Positions 1 to 5,614 are shown, counted from the stretch's first letter. The stretch is DNA of 5,614 nucleotides from Acidimicrobiales bacterium (GCA_025358985.1 JANYHQ010000637.1:1-5614); one strand, 5' to 3'. Made by a program: numbers and translations. Notes: generated by a model from the letters alone, not told the origin.

Positions 1-1080
1 GGCCAAGGGGGTGTCGGTGGAGTATCCCAGCGCACCGTGGACTTGGATGGCCCGGTCGATGATGCGGTTCAACGAATTGGCCACAAAGTGCTTGGCCATG
101 GACACCTCCGACGTGAAGTCCAAACCACTGTCGATCTTGTATGCGGCATGCAGCACCATCAACTTGCATTGGTACATCTCCATGGCGGAGTCGGCAATGA
201 GCCATTGGATACCTTGCTTTTCGGCCAACAGGCTGCCGTGGCTGAAGCGGTTCAAGGAACGATCCACCATCATGTCGAGGGCCATCTCGGCTTGGGCAAT
301 CCAGCGCATGCAGTGAGCTAGACGGGCGGGACCCAGTCGGTATTGCCCCAGACGATGCCCCTGTCCCCTACCGCCCAACATGTTGGCGGCCGGGATCCGT
401 AGGTCCTCGATCACAATTTCGGAGTGACCGGACGACCCGTGCATGGTGGCCACTTCTCTCACACGGTTCCATCCTTCACTGGGGATGTCCACGATGAAAC
501 CGGTATTGGCCGCCTGTGGCATCTCCGGGTCATCCTCGGTCCGCGCCAACAAGATGGCGAACGACGCTCGGGACGCGTTGGAGATGAACCATTTGTGTCC
601 ATTGGCCACCCACTCATCGCCGTCTTGATATGCGTGCGTACGGATGAGGGTGGGGTCCGAACCGGCCACCTCAGGTTCGGTCATGGCGAAACAGCTCATG
701 GTCCGCCCATCTACCAACGGGCGGAGGTACTTCTCCTTCTGCTCATCCGTGCCCCAATGCAGCAGCGTATGCATGTTGCCCTCGTCGGGCGCCTGGCAAT
801 TGAGCACCCACGGTCCGTAACTGGAACGGGCCGCTTCGGACTGCACCATGGCCAATTCCACATGACCGAGCCCCATACCGCCCCATTCCTTGGGCATATG
901 GGGCAGCCACAGTCCGTCGGCCTTGGCCTCTTCTCGCAGCCCCAGCAGTGCCTTCAATCGGTCCCTGCCGGTGAGTTCGGCCAATCCACCTTCGGCCGGT
1001 TTCACCGTGGTGGTGATGAACTGTCGGACCCGCAGCCGGATCTGCTCGACCTCGGGGCTGAGCGTGAAATCGATGGACAT
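1..1080 (-). CDS. Acyl-CoA dehydrogenase, ACAD10/11-like (3' end cut by window edge)
   Basis: A flavoprotein of the acyl-CoA dehydrogenase family, expected to oxidise an acyl-CoA thioester to the 2-enoyl-CoA with FAD and pass electrons to ETF; the actual substrate cannot be read from sequence. The minus strand is open from an ATG at 1080 to base 1, giving 360 residues starting MSIDFTLSPEVEQIRLRVRQ. An N-terminal helical domain is followed by the family signature CFAMTEPEVAGSD (130-142), the middle-domain stretch NGHKWFISNAS (160-170), and the C-terminal helical domain with CMRWIAQAEMALDMM (257-271) and QVHGALGYSTDTPLA (346-360). The CMRW and TDTPLA motifs resemble the ACAD10/11 group more than short- or medium-chain enzymes. 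Asp356 sits where MCAD has its catalytic Glu, as I also recall for human ACAD11. Roughly 40 C-terminal residues are missing compared with the family's ~400. The start fits the family N-terminus, but the upstream SD is weak (AGG about 10 bases before ATG). The family is certain, the substrate unknown. Confidence 0.93.
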   Translation of the reverse strand, partial: MSIDFTLSPEVEQIRLRVRQFITTTVKPAEGGLAELTGRDRLKALLGLREEAKADGLWLPHMPKEWGGMGLGHVELAMVQSEAARSSYGPWVLNCQAPDEGNMHTLLHWGTDEQKEKYLRPLVDGRTMSCFAMTEPEVAGSDPTLIRTHAYQDGDEWVANGHKWFISNASRASFAILLARTEDDPEMPQAANTGFIVDIPSEGWNRVREVATMHGSSGHSEIVIEDLRIPAANMLGGRGQGHRLGQYRLGPARLAHCMRWIAQAEMALDMMVDRSLNRFSHGSLLAEKQGIQWLIADSAMEMYQCKLMVLHAAYKIDSGLDFTSEVSMAKHFVANSLNRIIDRAIQVHGALGYSTDTPLA

Positions 1081-1137
1081 GGCGGTGAGCCTGCCCGGCT
1101 CAAGCCGAATGGCGCAAGCGAGCGCCCCCCGGATACA

Positions 1138-1184
1138 TCGAGTGGAGCCAGGATTGCGCCCACCGCAACGTGGACTCCACTCGA
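1138..1184. repeat. Nested inverted repeat upstream of the acyl-CoA dehydrogenase
   Basis: The arms TCGAGTGGAG (1138-1147) and CTCCACTCGA (1175-1184) are perfect 10-bp reverse complements. Inside them TTGCG (1154-1158) and CGCAA (1164-1168) form a second pair with exactly the same centre, base 1161, and a 5-base loop. The right arm also overlaps a short palindrome, GTGGACTCCAC (1170-1180). The element lies 58 bases upstream of the dehydrogenase ATG and 87 bases past the ABC-F stop, both genes on the minus strand. It could be a bipartite operator, or a hairpin in the dehydrogenase leader or ABC-F trailer. No T-run follows on the minus strand, so a classical intrinsic terminator is not supported. 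Confidence 0.6.
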
Positions 1185-1212
1185 CGCTGAGAAGATTCAG
1201 GCCAATCAAACA

Positions 1213-1270
1213 GGCTCCGCCCCTCCGCTGCGCTTCGATGCTCGCCGCCTTCGGACTCGCTGCGCTCGCC
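1213..1270 (-). repeat. GC-rich degenerate repeat at the 3' end of the ABC-F gene
   Basis: This 58-base stretch starts at the base after the ABC-F stop codon. On the minus strand it is built from repeated short words: GGCGAGC occurs twice, and GCGCAGCG occurs twice (plus-strand CGCTGCGC at 1258-1265 and 1226-1233, 32 bp apart). It ends with GGAGGGGCGGAGCC. It contains no convincing gene. Its position and its G-rich, A-containing sense strand resemble the repeat after the methyltransferase gene (3734-3774). Its function is unknown; candidates are a gene-end repeat family, a transcript 3'-end structure, or low-complexity drift. Confidence 0.5.
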
Positions 1271-2908
1271 TCAGGCCAGGCCGATGAGGTCCAGGATCCC
1301 TTCGTCGAAGTGGAGTTCCTCGCCCTCGGGCATAACGATGACCTTGTCTGGGGCCAATTGGGTCACGAAGTCCTCGTCGTGGCTCACCAACACAATGGTG
1401 CCCCCGTAATGCTGGAGGGCCGCCAATACCGCCTCCACCGATGGAGGATCAAGATTGTTGGTAGGCTCATCGAGCAGCAACAGATTGGCCTTGCCGATGA
1501 TGAGTCGAGCCAATGCCAACTTGGTTTTTTCGCCACCGCTGAGCGTGCCTGCATCCTGATCGGCAACATCGCCGGTCATACCGAAGTGGCCGAGGATCTT
1601 GCGTAGTTCCGGATCCGTGACCCCCTTGCCAGCGGCGCGCAGATGCGAGATGACCGACACCCCCGCCTTGATGTCCTCATGCTCTTGGGCATAGAAGCCC
1701 AACGTGACGTTGGCACCCTGCTTGACCTGTCCGGCATCCACGTCGTAGATGCCGGCAATGGAGCGCAACAACGTTGTCTTGCCGGCACCGTTGAGCCCGA
1801 GAATGAGAAACGTCTTGCCGCGCTCCACGATGAAGTCGATGTCTTCGAAGATGGGCCCGTCCTCGAACCCCTTGGTAAGACCCTCCACCCGCAATACGAT
1901 GTCTCCGGCGCGCACAGGCGGCGGAAAGCGCACCTGGATCTTGCGGCGTTTGACGGCCAACGCCTCGGGACCGCGCTGGCGGGTCATGACCTCGATGCGC
2001 TGGGTGAGTGCAGCCCGCTTCTTGGCGTGGGTGGCGTTGGCCTTGCGGAAGTTGTCCTTGGAACGCTCCAACCGGGCCACTTCTTTCCCGAAGTTGGCTG
2101 ACTCCCGGGCCCGCAACTCTTCGCGCTCCTCGCGTTGTACCAAGAACTGCGAGTAGGTGCCCTTGTACAATTCGATCTGGGCATTTTCCAAGGCGATGAC
2201 GCGATCGATAGCGGAATCCATGAGGTCGATGTCGTGCGACACCACCAAAATGGTGGCGGGCGACGCCTTCAAAAAATTCACCACCCACGTCTTGGCATCG
2301 GCATCGAGGTGGTTGGTGGGCTCGTCGAGAATCAACAAGTCACCACCGGCAAACAACAATCGGGCCAATTCCAATCGACGTCGTTGACCGCCCGACAGGG
2401 TGCCCACCTCGCGCAGCAGTGCTTCGTCGTCGAGACCCACACCGGCCGCCAATCGCTCCGCATCGGCCTCACGTTGGTAGCCGCCCGCTTGACGAAATTG
2501 CTCTTCCAACGCCGAAAACCGCCGGATGGCTTTGTCGAGGCGCTCATCGGCACCATCGATGCCCGCCCCCATGTCGATGCCGGCCTTCTCAATACGGATC
2601 TGGGCCTCTTCGATTTCACCGGCCATGGTGGTCAGCGGAGATGCGTCGAGTAGGTGGTCATATGCCATACGCAGCGACACCTCCTCGGTGACCTTCACCT
2701 CTTGACGCAACCATCCCCACGTTTCGGGCAGGTTGATGGTGCCTCCAGCCGGTGGCATCTCCCGGGCAATGGTCTTGAGCAGCGTGGTCTTGCCGGCCCC
2801 GTTGGGCCCCACCAAGGCCACCTTCTCCCCCGCTTGAAGACGAAACGACGCGTCTTCCAACAAGACGCGATGGCCCAGGTCGATACGAAGATGGGCCACG
2901 TCAAGCAT
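1271..2908 (-). CDS. ABC-F family ATPase (ribosome-associated, two ATP-binding domains)
   Basis: A soluble protein with two ABC ATPase domains and no membrane segments, the hallmark of ABC-F proteins, which bind the ribosomal E site and influence translation or give antibiotic protection. Counting from the ATG at 2908 (545 residues), domain 1 has Walker A GPNGAGKT (34-41), signature LSGGQ (171-175), Walker B LLILDEPTNHLD (191-202, catalytic Glu196) and switch His225. Domain 2 has GLNGAGKT (371-378), LSGGE (456-460), LLLLDEPTNNLD (476-487, Glu481) and His510. Both sites therefore look catalytically intact. The charged helical linker at about 243-330, rich in Glu, Arg and Lys, corresponds to the PtIM region that reaches toward the ribosomal peptidyl-transferase centre. 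An in-frame GTG at 2914 would add two residues. I prefer ATG 2908 because a TAAACT box ends exactly six bases before it, with no SD visible, which suits a leaderless mRNA. The subfamily (EttA, Uup, YbiT or resistance type) is not resolved. Confidence 0.95.
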   Translation of the reverse strand: MLDVAHLRIDLGHRVLLEDASFRLQAGEKVALVGPNGAGKTTLLKTIAREMPPAGGTINLPETWGWLRQEVKVTEEVSLRMAYDHLLDASPLTTMAGEIEEAQIRIEKAGIDMGAGIDGADERLDKAIRRFSALEEQFRQAGGYQREADAERLAAGVGLDDEALLREVGTLSGGQRRRLELARLLFAGGDLLILDEPTNHLDADAKTWVVNFLKASPATILVVSHDIDLMDSAIDRVIALENAQIELYKGTYSQFLVQREEREELRARESANFGKEVARLERSKDNFRKANATHAKKRAALTQRIEVMTRQRGPEALAVKRRKIQVRFPPPVRAGDIVLRVEGLTKGFEDGPIFEDIDFIVERGKTFLILGLNGAGKTTLLRSIAGIYDVDAGQVKQGANVTLGFYAQEHEDIKAGVSVISHLRAAGKGVTDPELRKILGHFGMTGDVADQDAGTLSGGEKTKLALARLIIGKANLLLLDEPTNNLDPPSVEAVLAALQHYGGTIVLVSHDEDFVTQLAPDKVIVMPEGEELHFDEGILDLIGLA

Positions 2909-2914
2909 TTCCAC

Positions 2915-2920
2915 AGTTTA
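2915..2920 (-). promoter_or_regulatory. Probable -10 box for the ABC-F gene (leaderless start)
   Basis: On the minus strand the hexamer TAAACT fits the actinobacterial -10 consensus TANNNT. Six bases (GTGGAA) separate it from the ATG at 2908, which would put transcription start on or beside the A of that ATG. No good -35 is visible: TTGAGC lies only 13 bp upstream. No Shine-Dalgarno sequence precedes the start, consistent with a leaderless message. Confidence 0.5.
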
Positions 2921-2992
2921 CCGGCCGACGTACGCTCAACCGGCACACGTGGCACCGGACACTCCAGCTCACCCATCGGGTTGCGTGGCCCG

Positions 2993-2998
2993 TAGTCT
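2993..2998 (+). promoter_or_regulatory. Possible -10 box for the methyltransferase gene
   Basis: TAGTCT matches TANNNT and ends eight bases before the ATG at 3007, so transcription could begin at or just before the start codon. The only SD-like string, GAGG at 3000-3003, lies three bases from the ATG, too close for normal use. No -35 is recognisable at the expected distance. The box is about 70 bp from the divergent ABC-F promoter candidate, so the two genes could share regulatory DNA. Confidence 0.35.
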
Positions 2999-3006
2999 CG
3001 AGGCCC

Positions 3007-3738
3007 ATGAGCAGCACTACCAACCCGCACCCAGATAGGGCCATCAACCTCGATGGCGGGCTTCCCCAGGGTGCGGCCAAGGCCGTGGCTGTACGCAAGA
3101 TGTTCGACACCATCAGTCCCCGTTACGACATGGTGAATCGGATCATGACGCTGCGCCTTGACGTACGCTGGCGCCGCCAGACCGCCGATGCATTGGCCCT
3201 CCCAGCCGGGTCACGTATCCTTGACCTAGCCGCTGGCACCGGTGACTTCTGTCGGGTGCTGGAGGGACGCGGCCTCCGCCCTATCGGAATGGATCTCAGC
3301 TTCGGCATGCTCCATCACGCCCGGACCAACGCTCCGCTGGTGCAGTGCGATGCTTTGCGCCTTCCCATTGCCACTGCCGGGGTGGACGGTGTCACCTGTG
3401 GTTTTGCGCTGCGAAACTTCGTTGACCTTTCCGCCTTCTTCAACGAGTTGGGTCGGGTAGTGCAGCCCGGAGGACGTATCGCGCTCCTTGACGCGTGCGC
3501 CCCGGAGCAGCCACTGCTGCGATTCGGACATACCTTGTACTTCGGTCGAGTGGTGCCATTGATCGGTGGCCTACTCAGTGACCGCAGCGCATACGCCTAT
3601 CTCCCCAAGTCGCTGGCGTATCTCCCACCGCCTGCTGAGATGTTGGAAACACTGCGGGCGGCGGGGTTCAGCGGAGTTCAGCGGCGCTTGCTCACCGGCG
3701 GCGCGGCGCAACTCATCGTGGGCACTCGCGCCACGTAG
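3007..3738 (+). CDS. menG: Demethylmenaquinone methyltransferase (MenG/UbiE family)
   Basis: A class I SAM-dependent methyltransferase of the UbiE/COQ5 family. In a menaquinone-using actinomycete it would methylate demethylmenaquinol to menaquinol, the last step of vitamin K2 synthesis, on the cytoplasmic side of the membrane. Of 243 residues, 27-56 carry the family opening VAVRKMFDTISPRYDMVNRI followed by the WRR block. SAM motif I is DLAAGTGDF (73-81), and Asp96 is the expected acidic residue at the end of strand 2. GFALRNF (132-138) replaces the more usual GFGxRN, PGGR (154-157) is the post-motif turn, and YLPKS (198-202) with the ending LTGGAAQLIVGTRAT matches the family's C-terminus. Length is typical. 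The first ~20 residues are variable and probably disordered. It is transcribed away from the ABC-F gene and stands alone here, with no other men genes in view. Ubiquinone activity (UbiE) is unlikely for this kind of organism, but that is inference. Confidence 0.9.
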   Translation: MSSTTNPHPDRAINLDGGLPQGAAKAVAVRKMFDTISPRYDMVNRIMTLRLDVRWRRQTADALALPAGSRILDLAAGTGDFCRVLEGRGLRPIGMDLSFGMLHHARTNAPLVQCDALRLPIATAGVDGVTCGFALRNFVDLSAFFNELGRVVQPGGRIALLDACAPEQPLLRFGHTLYFGRVVPLIGGLLSDRSAYAYLPKSLAYLPPPAEMLETLRAAGFSGVQRRLLTGGAAQLIVGTRAT

Positions 3739-3774
3739 AGCGGCGTAGCGCGGTGTCGAGCCGGCGTAGAGCGG
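3734..3774 (+). repeat. Four tandem 10-11 bp units overlapping the methyltransferase stop codon
   Basis: The units are CGTAGAGCGG (3734-3743), CGTAGCGCGG (3744-3753), TGTCGAGCCGG (3754-3764) and CGTAGAGCGG (3765-3774). The first and last are identical. The gene's TAG stop (3736-3738) is part of the first unit, so the repeat starts inside the final codons and runs into the intergenic region. Like the element after the ABC-F gene, it is G-rich with scattered A on the sense strand and sits right at the gene end. Its role is unknown. Confidence 0.6.
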
Positions 3775-3784
3775 ACTCCGAGGC

Positions 3785-3805
3785 AGTCACCGGGACCCGG
3801 TCACT
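3785..3805. repeat. Palindrome downstream of the methyltransferase gene
   Basis: ACCGGG-A-CCCGGT (3789-3801) is a perfect 6+1+6 dyad, extended by AGT and ACT across one mismatch on each side (3785-3805). As RNA it could fold into a short hairpin, but no T-run follows, so it is only a weak terminator candidate. A protein-binding dyad is the alternative. Confidence 0.4.
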
Positions 3806-3809
3806 GACC

Positions 3810-3819
3810 GATGTACATC
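3810..3819. repeat. 10-bp perfect palindrome GATGTACATC
   Basis: This self-complementary decamer lies four bases beyond the preceding dyad and about 140 bp before the exported-protein gene. ACC just left (3807-3809) and GGT (3822-3824) add a slightly offset flank. A palindrome of this size can occur by chance; its place between two genes makes an operator possible but unproven. Confidence 0.3.
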
Positions 3820-3886
3820 ACGGTGACGCCCGAGGGTCCTTGATCAGACGGCTACGGTCGGCAAGGCTCGAACTCCACACCTGCGG

Positions 3887-3916
3887 TTGTTGGCTGCCCT
3901 GGCGTCTGCCTAAGCA
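3887..3916 (+). promoter_or_regulatory. Weak sigma70-type promoter candidate for the exported-protein gene
   Basis: TTGTTG (3887-3892) and TAAGCA (3911-3916) are separated by 18 bp, suiting -35 and -10 elements. The -10 lacks the usual final T in register. A start around 3923 would give a leader of roughly 38 bases containing the ribosome binding site at 3944-3950. Other arrangements are possible. Confidence 0.28.
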
Positions 3917-3943
3917 TCACAACCCTGGGTGCCACGCTCACAC

Positions 3944-3950
3944 GAGAGGA
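3944..3950 (+). promoter_or_regulatory. Ribosome binding site GAGAGGA
   Basis: A purine-rich SD-like sequence ending ten bases before the ATG at 3961. It fixes the start of the exported-protein gene and is the only clear SD in the window, in contrast to the apparently leaderless ABC-F and methyltransferase starts. Confidence 0.65.
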
Positions 3951-3960
3951 CAACTTCCCA

Positions 3961-5613
3961 ATGCGCCTGCTCCGACGCCACCCCATACTCATCGTCGCCC
4001 TAGGGGTTGGCACCGCAGCGTTCGCCTCGCTCGGCTCCGTTGCCTCGGGTGCCGCCGGCGTCAAGACAGTGGGGCCCACAATGCCCTCCAAAACCGTCAC
4101 CACCAAGGCTGCCTCGAGCGGAGCCACCACGGTGAAGAAGGCATCAAACTCGTCGGGTGCCAGCACCAAGGGCTCTTCTGGGGCGAATTTCTTCATGTCC
4201 AACTCGCCCGCCAAGCGCGACATCGGCATCGGTTTCGGGAGCACCACACAGGTGAACCTGAAGAAGACCGGCGGGTTCTCCAGTGTGGTCACCATCACCT
4301 CGAGTGGTACTCCGAAGGGAGTCAAACTCAGCTATCCGGCTCGCATCAACAACTTTGCTCCGGTACAGATTTCGGTTGGTTCCACCGCCAAGGTAGGCAC
4401 ATACAAGATCACCTTCACGGGCAAAGGGGGCGGTCGCACGCACACCAACGTCTTCACGTTGCAGATTCATACCCCCAAGGCCACCGACACCGCAGCACCG
4501 GGCGACACGCTGCCCCCTGTCTCTGGTGAGCTAACCCCGGGTTTGCCCACCTCCGTGCCCGGCGCCGCCTCCGTACCGAGCGGCCCCACCACCACTGGTC
4601 TGGTCCGGTCGCTGGCCAGCACCACGGTGGCACCGGTGGTTGGTCCCACCGGTTCGTCCACCACGGTGGCTGGCGCAGTGGCGGCCGACTTCACGGTAGT
4701 AGTGAGCCCCACCAGGGCAACGCTGGCAGTGGGAGGTAACACCAACCTGGTGATCACCCCAGCCTTTCCCGCCGCCGCCCCGTCATCGGTGACCTACCTG
4801 GTTGCTGGCCTTCCGGTGGGGGTCAACTCCAGCTTCTCGCCCAATCCGTCCACCGGCATCACCACGCTGTCGCTCAGCAGCCCTGCTGGCCTGGCCGCTT
4901 CCGCATCCAACGTAGTCATCACCGCGCAGGCCGACGGGAAAATCCGCCAAACCCAATTCGAACTCGTGCTGTTCACGGACGTGGCCATCACCCTCAGCCC
5001 ATCAACCGTGGCGGCCCAGCCCGGAGCCAGTGGTCTCAGCACCATCACGGTGACCCCCGCGATTGGGTTCAGCGCCAACATGACCCTGGGCGTAGCGGGC
5101 TTGCCCACCGGGGTCACGGCGGTGCTCTCCACCCCCACCCTGGCCAGCGGCGTGTCCAGCCTGTCGTTGTCGGTGGCGGCCGCGGTGCCCGCCGGTACCT
5201 ATCCGTTCACCGTCACCGCAACCGGCGGAGGCGTCACCCGCGTCACTGCGGGCACATTGTCCGTTGCGGGCGGCGGGGCGGCGTCTGTAGCCACCACCAT
5301 TCCAGGGGTCGCTGGCAACCCTGCGGGTGAGTTGTCGGTGACTTCGTCACCCACATCGCGCCAAGTTGCTCCGGGAACCCAAGCCACGTTTGCTCTCACG
5401 CTCAGCGGCACCGGAGCCAACGGAGCGCTGATTTCTGTGTCGGGTGCCCCCACCGGCGCTGCCGTGGCAGTCACGCCCAACCCGTCCACGGGAAGTGCAT
5501 CCATGATCGTCACCACAGCCGCTGGCACGCCCCCCGGTTCCTACACCCTCACCATCGTGGCTACCGTCGGCACCACCACCCGGGCCACTGCCGTGACCCT
5601 CATCGTTGGCTGA
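3961..5613 (+). CDS. Secreted Ig-like/beta-sandwich repeat protein, function unknown
   Basis: I do not recognise a named family. Of 550 residues, the first ~30 form a signal peptide: basic n-region RLLRRH, hydrophobic core PILIVALGVGTAAFASL, probable cleavage near 28-32. Then come a Ser/Thr/Lys-rich stretch (35-75), a first beta-sandwich module (about 77-172), and a Pro/Thr/Ser/Val linker (173-240). Three related modules follow at about 243-338, 340-436 and 456-550. Each opens with a strand and a pattern like SPxxxxxxxGxxxxxxI, carries AGLPxGV or SGAPTGA, and ends in alternating Val/Thr. These resemble bacterial Ig-like or cadherin-like adhesive modules, so a surface or extracellular binding role is inferred. 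Residues 34-173 carry 18 Lys/Arg and one acidic residue; the rest is near neutral. There is no Cys or Trp, no LPXTG signal, no C-terminal membrane segment and no catalytic motif. The gene stops one base before the window ends, so downstream partners are unseen. Confidence 0.85.
   Translation: MRLLRRHPILIVALGVGTAAFASLGSVASGAAGVKTVGPTMPSKTVTTKAASSGATTVKKASNSSGASTKGSSGANFFMSNSPAKRDIGIGFGSTTQVNLKKTGGFSSVVTITSSGTPKGVKLSYPARINNFAPVQISVGSTAKVGTYKITFTGKGGGRTHTNVFTLQIHTPKATDTAAPGDTLPPVSGELTPGLPTSVPGAASVPSGPTTTGLVRSLASTTVAPVVGPTGSSTTVAGAVAADFTVVVSPTRATLAVGGNTNLVITPAFPAAAPSSVTYLVAGLPVGVNSSFSPNPSTGITTLSLSSPAGLAASASNVVITAQADGKIRQTQFELVLFTDVAITLSPSTVAAQPGASGLSTITVTPAIGFSANMTLGVAGLPTGVTAVLSTPTLASGVSSLSLSVAAAVPAGTYPFTVTATGGGVTRVTAGTLSVAGGGAASVATTIPGVAGNPAGELSVTSSPTSRQVAPGTQATFALTLSGTGANGALISVSGAPTGAAVAVTPNPSTGSASMIVTTAAGTPPGSYTLTIVATVGTTTRATAVTLIVG
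4620..4670 (+). repeat. 12-bp direct repeat in the linker of the exported protein
   Basis: CACCACGGTGGC occurs at 4620-4631 and 4659-4670, 39 bases apart, exactly 13 codons. Both copies encode STTVA in the Pro/Thr/Ser-rich linker (residues 220-224 and 233-237). The in-frame spacing suggests linker growth by small duplication. Confidence 0.45.
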
Positions 5614-5614
5614 C

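Noticed and set aside
1138..1184. Intrinsic terminator for the ABC-F gene
   Set aside because: The inverted repeat could form a hairpin, but no U-tract follows on the minus strand and it lies 87 bases beyond the stop; kept only as an inverted repeat.
424..1287. Long plus-strand open frame of 287 codons
   Set aside because: It is antisense to the acyl-CoA dehydrogenase, whose minus-strand translation shows clear family motifs throughout. The plus-strand product has no recognisable domain and the composition of a high-GC shadow frame.
890..1606. Plus-strand open frame of 238 codons spanning the dehydrogenase/ABC-F boundary
   Set aside because: It overlaps two well-supported minus-strand genes and the repeat-rich gap between them; its protein has no family motif.
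1677..2288. Minus-strand open frame of 203 codons within the ABC-F gene
   Set aside because: It lies entirely inside the ABC-F coding region in another frame, and its product is Arg/Gly/His-rich without domain features.
3862..3880. tRNA T-loop-like string GTTCGAGC on the minus strand
   Set aside because: The flanking bases do not pair into a T-stem, and no acceptor, D or anticodon arm can be drawn around it.
3739..3960. Possible riboswitch ahead of the secreted-protein gene
   Set aside because: I looked for conserved cores of c-di-AMP, c-di-GMP and cobalamin riboswitches and recognised none; only short palindromes and an SD are visible.
3753..4529. Plus-strand open frame of 258 codons beginning in the intergenic repeats
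   Set aside because: It overlaps the exported-protein gene in another frame. That gene has a signal peptide, an SD and modular repeats, while this frame gives His/Arg-rich sequence with no motif.
5101..5115. LPTG string in the exported protein, resembling a sortase signal
   Set aside because: It reads GLPTGV, lacks the LPXTG spacing, lies in the middle of a beta module, and is not followed by a hydrophobic segment and basic tail at the C-terminus.

Overview
The window is high-GC DNA with four protein-coding genes: one cut by the left edge and three complete. I read it as chromosomal DNA from an actinomycete-type bacterium, possibly class Acidimicrobiia. The grounds are GC-rich codons, a menaquinone-type methyltransferase, probable leaderless starts with a TANNNT box just upstream, an ACAD10/11-like acyl-CoA dehydrogenase, and a secreted Thr/Ser/Val/Ala-rich beta-sandwich protein. 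The taxonomic placement is inference. I see no mobile element, CRISPR array, tRNA or rRNA.

Layout. Bases 1-1080 (minus strand) hold the first 360 residues of an acyl-CoA dehydrogenase whose C-terminus lies outside the window. Bases 1081-1270 are intergenic and hold a symmetric 47-bp inverted repeat and a GC-rich repeat abutting the stop codon of the next gene. Bases 1271-2908 (minus) encode a complete ABC-F ATPase with two nucleotide-binding domains and no membrane segments, expected to act on ribosomes. Bases 2909-3006 form a short divergent promoter region. Bases 3007-3738 (plus) encode a MenG/UbiE-type methyltransferase, probably the last step of menaquinone synthesis. Bases 3739-3960 hold short tandem repeats, two palindromes, a weak promoter candidate and a ribosome binding site. 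Bases 3961-5613 (plus) encode a 550-residue exported protein with a signal peptide, a strongly basic N-terminal third and about four Ig-like/beta-sandwich modules. It has no cysteine, no tryptophan and no visible wall anchor.

The genes do not form an obvious common pathway. The dehydrogenase and the menaquinone methyltransferase both belong to energy metabolism, the ABC-F protein to translation, and the exported protein to the cell surface or medium. The items most worth a second look are the gene-end repeats that begin exactly at two stop codons, the paired leaderless promoters in the divergent region, the nested inverted repeat before the dehydrogenase, and the charge-partitioned secreted protein. 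I found no convincing evidence of a previously undescribed multi-gene system.
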